DNA of 64,000 nucleotides, taken from assembly GCA_024138015.1 (NCBI GenBank), contig JAMXBB010000011.1, forward strand, positions 38,863,068-38,927,067. Reading direction: 5' to 3'. Positions 60,212 to 64,000 of this stretch are shown here, one piece after another; within the stretch, counting starts at the first letter, position 1, and every line of letters starts with the position of its first letter. This stretch comes from Lumnitzera littorea (Eukaryota > Streptophyta > Magnoliopsida > Myrtales > Combretaceae). The notes beneath the pieces were generated by a model. The model was not told the origin of the DNA. It did no database searches and saw only the letters and a list, made by a program, of their open reading frames with translations. The position numbers and the translations under genes are program-made.

Positions 60212-61961
60212 GTAGATCCACTCGAAGTTGATTGACTCCCTCACTGTGGACATCTTCTTTTATTATGTCCATCCTCAACACATAGTCTATAAGTATAAGT
60301 CAACAGCCCTTCTTGAATGTCTATCTCATTCTAAAATCATTTCTCCTATACGCTCTCTAGATTCCTAACCCTATCTGAAGTTTGAACTAGATGCCATATA
60401 GGAACATTAAGATAAGACCAATTGGCCCGGTTGGCACATGGCATGAAGGAATACGGGTATATATGTAGCTAATTCTACAATATGTACCAATGTACAATAT
60501 GTGTAGCACCATCCATGCTCATTTTGCCGATAACAACTATAATGCGGGAGTATGGAATCTTATATATTTGCCATCTATTGCAAATACACCAACGAGTCTT
60601 AAGTGCAACCATATGGCTATTCTTTCCCTTCTCACCATTCTACTCAACTTGGGTGGCATTTAGTAGATGTAGAAACACTACATATGATTCTTCCCTCCTT
60701 CCGTAAACATGTTCAATCTCTTTATACTTTGCTCCCCTAATTCTATTTATATGCACTGTATAACCATAGTGTTTACAAATGATCGCTTGTAGGTGTTTTA
60801 CCTTAATACTTGGTGACTCTTGTACATCATTTATAAGAAAGTAAAATAGAGTGCTTGAATCCAATTTGAGGTGGTCTTAGCTTATGGTAAGATTGAGGCA
60901 CTTGGGTGGACTCACAAACCTAGCTATCATAAAGCACCTAACATACTTCTTTTTACAAGCTTAGAGTCTTTATTTGCATCCTTTTTCCCAATCAACACAT
61001 CTGATACTCCAAAATGTAGGTTTGAACTCCTTTACAACAAAGTCGTGATGGTTCATAACATAATGCATCTTCACAACTATCTATAGATGTTTTTTATTTT
61101 CAAACTGCATGCCCACCTTCAATTCATTGTTGAAACTTCACTCATTGTCATTTATACTCTCCTCAGATGGAACTAATCCACCCTCAACACTTGCTGTATA
61201 AGAAGGAATAGTTTTTGACGTCCTAATTGCATCTACATTTGTGGCTAACCCCTACCTCCAACATTTCTTCCACGTAACCCATGTACTTCTTCCACTTCTT
61301 ATAACCAACTTTCACTTTGACCAACGTCAACATTAGAATCTGTATCATTGGGATCTTCATCAATGTCCTCGCAAACTAATTCATTCTCTACATCAATATC
61401 TCTATTGGATTCACTGGTGATCAATATATTAAGTTGATAGGCCATGCAACTACAACTCGGTATATGACTCAGTGAGACTGGTTGGGATTCGAACACTTAA
61501 GTTTCAACTTGGACTCTAATGTCATTATTGTGCCCTCTGAAATCAGACTCAGCTGTGGAGGAGGCTATCAACGGTGGTTTCACTTCATTAATTTGAATAT
61601 ACAACTCCACTAAAGCGCTGACCCTACTACGCCCTAGTGAGGAAGCTATTAGTTGTTAAACGTCATAGTTATCACTAATGGGAATGACACAGAGCATATA
61701 CCTAATCCTACCTACAAGGGCGCATTTATGAATTAACTTGATCTAATGAGTTGTCGTGTCAATCCGAAACCAACTACATATCAATCCAACCAACCAGTCA
61801 TACGTAGCCCCAACTAAAACTCTAACTACTGCTCTTGAGCGCTTATAATACCGTACCACATCCTCTCCTTCTACAATATTTCTACCAACATAATAAATCA
61901 ATCTCATATTATTTATTTTACACTTATTTGTCACATCTATTTCATAAACTTCAGTATTCAA
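60212..61961 (-). pseudogene. MULE transposase remnant lacking the DDE core (MULE-3)
   Basis: N-terminal open pieces (61743-61961 and 61299-61496) are followed by the MuDR-type module (VVKEFKPTFWSIRC, about 61020-61070). The region that normally precedes the catalytic core comes next (60640-60864, QAIICKHYGYTV, GRREESYVVFLHLL). Then, within about 50 bp, comes the SWIM-type finger CICNRWQIYKIPYS (about 60550-60595), whose last Cys and His are replaced by Tyr and Arg. A zinc knuckle, CVEDGHNKRRCP, lies at about 60245-60285. The catalytic DDE region is absent, removed near 60600-60640. Confidence 0.78.
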
Positions 61962-62739
61962 AAATAAAAATATTAGCTTATACTAACAGGTATACACTAC
62001 TAGATTTTACCAACACATCACCTAAATTGAGTTCACTATCATATTCACTTAATGGCACTAGATTCATTACTTAGTCCAATTGGAAAAAATAATGAACTTA
62101 CACCACCTCGTCTATATGTCTCAACAATAATTATTTGTACACATATTACCTAATACATATATGTACATAAAATACAATAACCAAAATAAATTTACATAAA
62201 GAAAAGTTATATACAATTACATATAAAATATGCTAACTAATGATCACAAATTTATTAAAAAAAATATATACGTATATATTAAATATAATAACAAACACAA
62301 AATTTATACCAAAAAAAAATTATACATATTAACAATGGAGTATAAAAAAATTCAAGGCACATATATATTAAAAAAAAAAAGATGAACAATTCGTCTCATA
62401 TAAAAAATGGAAATGGACAACAATGTTCCATAATATATCAAGTAAAAACGTTAATTCTTCAAATTACATATGCATAAAATAAATTAAAACATGAAAAAAA
62501 TAATACATTTTCAATGTAGTTGTTTAGAGAGAAAAAGTGAGAAGATCACGCAGATTACCTTCTTATTTTGAAAAATCTTTCCACAACTGTGATGTGATCT
62601 ACACTACGCTACTATTTCGAATTTGCAATTGATTTGCAAAAAAATGGATCAAAATAAAGAATTTAATGAAGGAAAACACCAAACGTTTTAGAAAAAGAAA
62701 GAGATATGTTTGTTTAGAAATGGAGAGAATAAAGTCCTA

Positions 62740-62859
62740 CAAGAGAGGAAGGAGATATATTTCAATGGAAATTACCTAATCGAGGCCATTTCAAGTGTGG
62801 AATTTATGAGAATATTTTCTCAAGAGCCACATTTTTGTAATTTTTTTTTCCTTTTTCCC
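62740..62859 (-). repeat. Right terminal inverted repeat of MULE-3
   Basis: Imperfect inverted match to 57325-57460. The inner limit is approximate. Confidence 0.6.
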
Positions 62860-64000
62860 AATGTTTGCATCAAATTTGTTATTTACTTAATTATTTCTCT
62901 CTATTACATAATAAATACACAACCACTTCTTAGCCCAAAAAAAAAAATCTCACATATATATAAATTCATAAATACTAATAAAAAATAGTCAATGTGATAA
63001 AAATTATTATCACATTGATAAATAATAGTATTCTATAGGATTTTAAGAGGAATGAACAAATCTAATACCTGATAACCATCCGCCTAATTACATTCTTATT
63101 TTACACTTCAGTGCATCATGCTAAGCGTACAATGCTTAGGTGACAATCGAACCTTGTCCGTTCCTCTTATGGATAAGGAGAGAATCTTACGATTTAAAAT
63201 TGACGATTATGTCACTTGGCTAACAATCTAAAGTTCGCAGCAATTTTTTCTCGACATATACGACAAAAGAAAGAGAATTTTCCTGCAGGGCAAGACATTA
63301 CAGAGCATCTATCTGTTAATGATGATAGTTATTTCTTGTAAAACAAGTATTATAAAGCCATGAAGGTATCGACTTCTAATTTTGGTATCCAGCTTGATCC
63401 ACCCTACGACCATCCTACACTTCTGCAGCGGAATGATTTCGGTGCCAACAAATTGTCAACGTCAGTAAGTATATAAATTGCTTTTCATTCTTGAGGTGTT
63501 TTCCAATTGAATTTGATGGAAAACGCACCTTTTTAGCGATAACACAAACGATAAGACTTGGAAGATTCTCTTTTCCTTCCCTCACTTCGTAGAAGTTGCA
63601 ACAGAACAATAGGCAATCATCAGTTGAAATGAATTTAAGATTTACCACGAATAAACGTCTCGAACTGAAGCCAAATAAATGTACAGTACAATATCACAAG
63701 TGAAACTAACAGGGAAAAAAAAAATCGAACCATCTAATTGTTTTTAACTGTGGAAAGGTCCCTCGGATCCAGTCCACCAGAAATACAAGTGAGACAAGAA
63801 GTAATTGAAGAAACAAGAACCGAAGCCAATTACTTCCAACAGCTAAATATTTATTTTTTGAAACCAAAATTGAGGAGAACAACTATTGAGTCCCGACATC
63901 AGTTACATTAATCATTAGACTAAGAGAAAACACTCACGGGAAATAGAATTTAACGAATGCTAAATCATCTAATCATGTGAAAATATTTTAATCCCAAGAT
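62860..64000. other. Unassigned right edge
   Basis: No family is recognised. A 77-residue minus-strand frame (63415-63648, including FCCNFYEVREGKENLPSL) could be a gene end or a chance frame. The DNA around it is less AT-extreme than its neighbours, so a gene continuing past 64000 is possible. Confidence 0.3.

Larger units (their letters stand above)
57325..62859 (-). mobile_element. MULE-3: second Mutator-like element with transposase remnant and PMD gene
   Basis: Both ends begin GGGAAAAAG (57325 on the plus strand, 62859 on the minus strand). Inside, AAAATATTCCTAAGAATACC..ACTCTTGAAATTGCC (from about 57366) matches the reversed right end AAAATATTCTCATAAATTCC..ACACTTGAAATGGCC. These are imperfect terminal inverted repeats of at least 100 bp. 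The flanking bases do not give a clear 9-bp duplication, so the outer limits may be off by several bases. On the minus strand the order is leader, transposase remnant, intron, PMD gene, as in MULE-2. The length is about 5.5 kb. Confidence 0.75.

Noticed and set aside
57316..62868. A 9-bp target duplication for MULE-3.
   Set aside because: The flanks CAACATTTT and AATGTTTGC do not match. The ends may be misplaced or the duplication decayed.
63100..63160. A possible tRNA-like segment containing GACAATCGAACC.
   Set aside because: No acceptor stem or anticodon arm can be folded around it.
1..64000. CRISPR arrays, bacterial operons, rRNA or tRNA genes.
   Set aside because: None were seen. Gene structure, introns and transposons are those of a plant nuclear genome.

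Overview
The window is nuclear DNA of a flowering plant, most likely a eudicot. It is strongly AT-rich. Genes have many short introns with GT..AG borders, and three intact genes sit among long tracts of decayed transposons. The species cannot be named from the sequence.

Layout. 1-8.08 kb: decayed Mutator-like element (MULE-1, minus strand), split by a 3.05-kb solo LTR (4120-7169). 8.08-10.46 kb: noncoding DNA and a 690-bp foldback MITE. 10463-19480: MULE-2 (plus strand), with terminal inverted repeats and a perfect 9-bp target-site duplication. It carries a broken transposase joined to a plant mobile domain (PMD) gene, and the PMD gene is split by a 2.94-kb solo LTR of the same family as the first. 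19611-25111: intact 12-exon GPAT9 (ER glycerol-3-phosphate acyltransferase, 376 aa). About 27.5-34.12 kb: old Ty3/gypsy retrotransposon with both LTRs, many stops and a 25-G run. 36265-39448: 5-exon LysM gene of the LYM2/CEBiP chitin-binding type (367 aa). 39.4-53.1 kb: gene-free AT-rich DNA with LTR-like direct repeats. 53103-56063: intronless MCTP gene (986 aa, four C2 domains and a C-terminal membrane module). About 57.3-62.86 kb: MULE-3 (minus strand), a second transposase-PMD element. 62.9-64 kb: nothing firmly recognised.

How it fits together. The three host genes act in different processes: glycerolipid synthesis, chitin perception, and ER-plasma membrane tethering or transport at plasmodesmata. 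They do not form a cluster. The most notable structure is the pair of MULE-PMD elements. Both have lost the DDE catalytic core between the N-terminal module and the SWIM zinc finger, yet both keep an extended PMD reading frame behind an intron acceptor. One of them ends 130 bp upstream of the GPAT9 start codon and has displaced the ancestral GPAT9 promoter by about 9 kb.

Exon borders were placed by hand from splice sites, reading frame and remembered family consensus. No alignment or database search was run.
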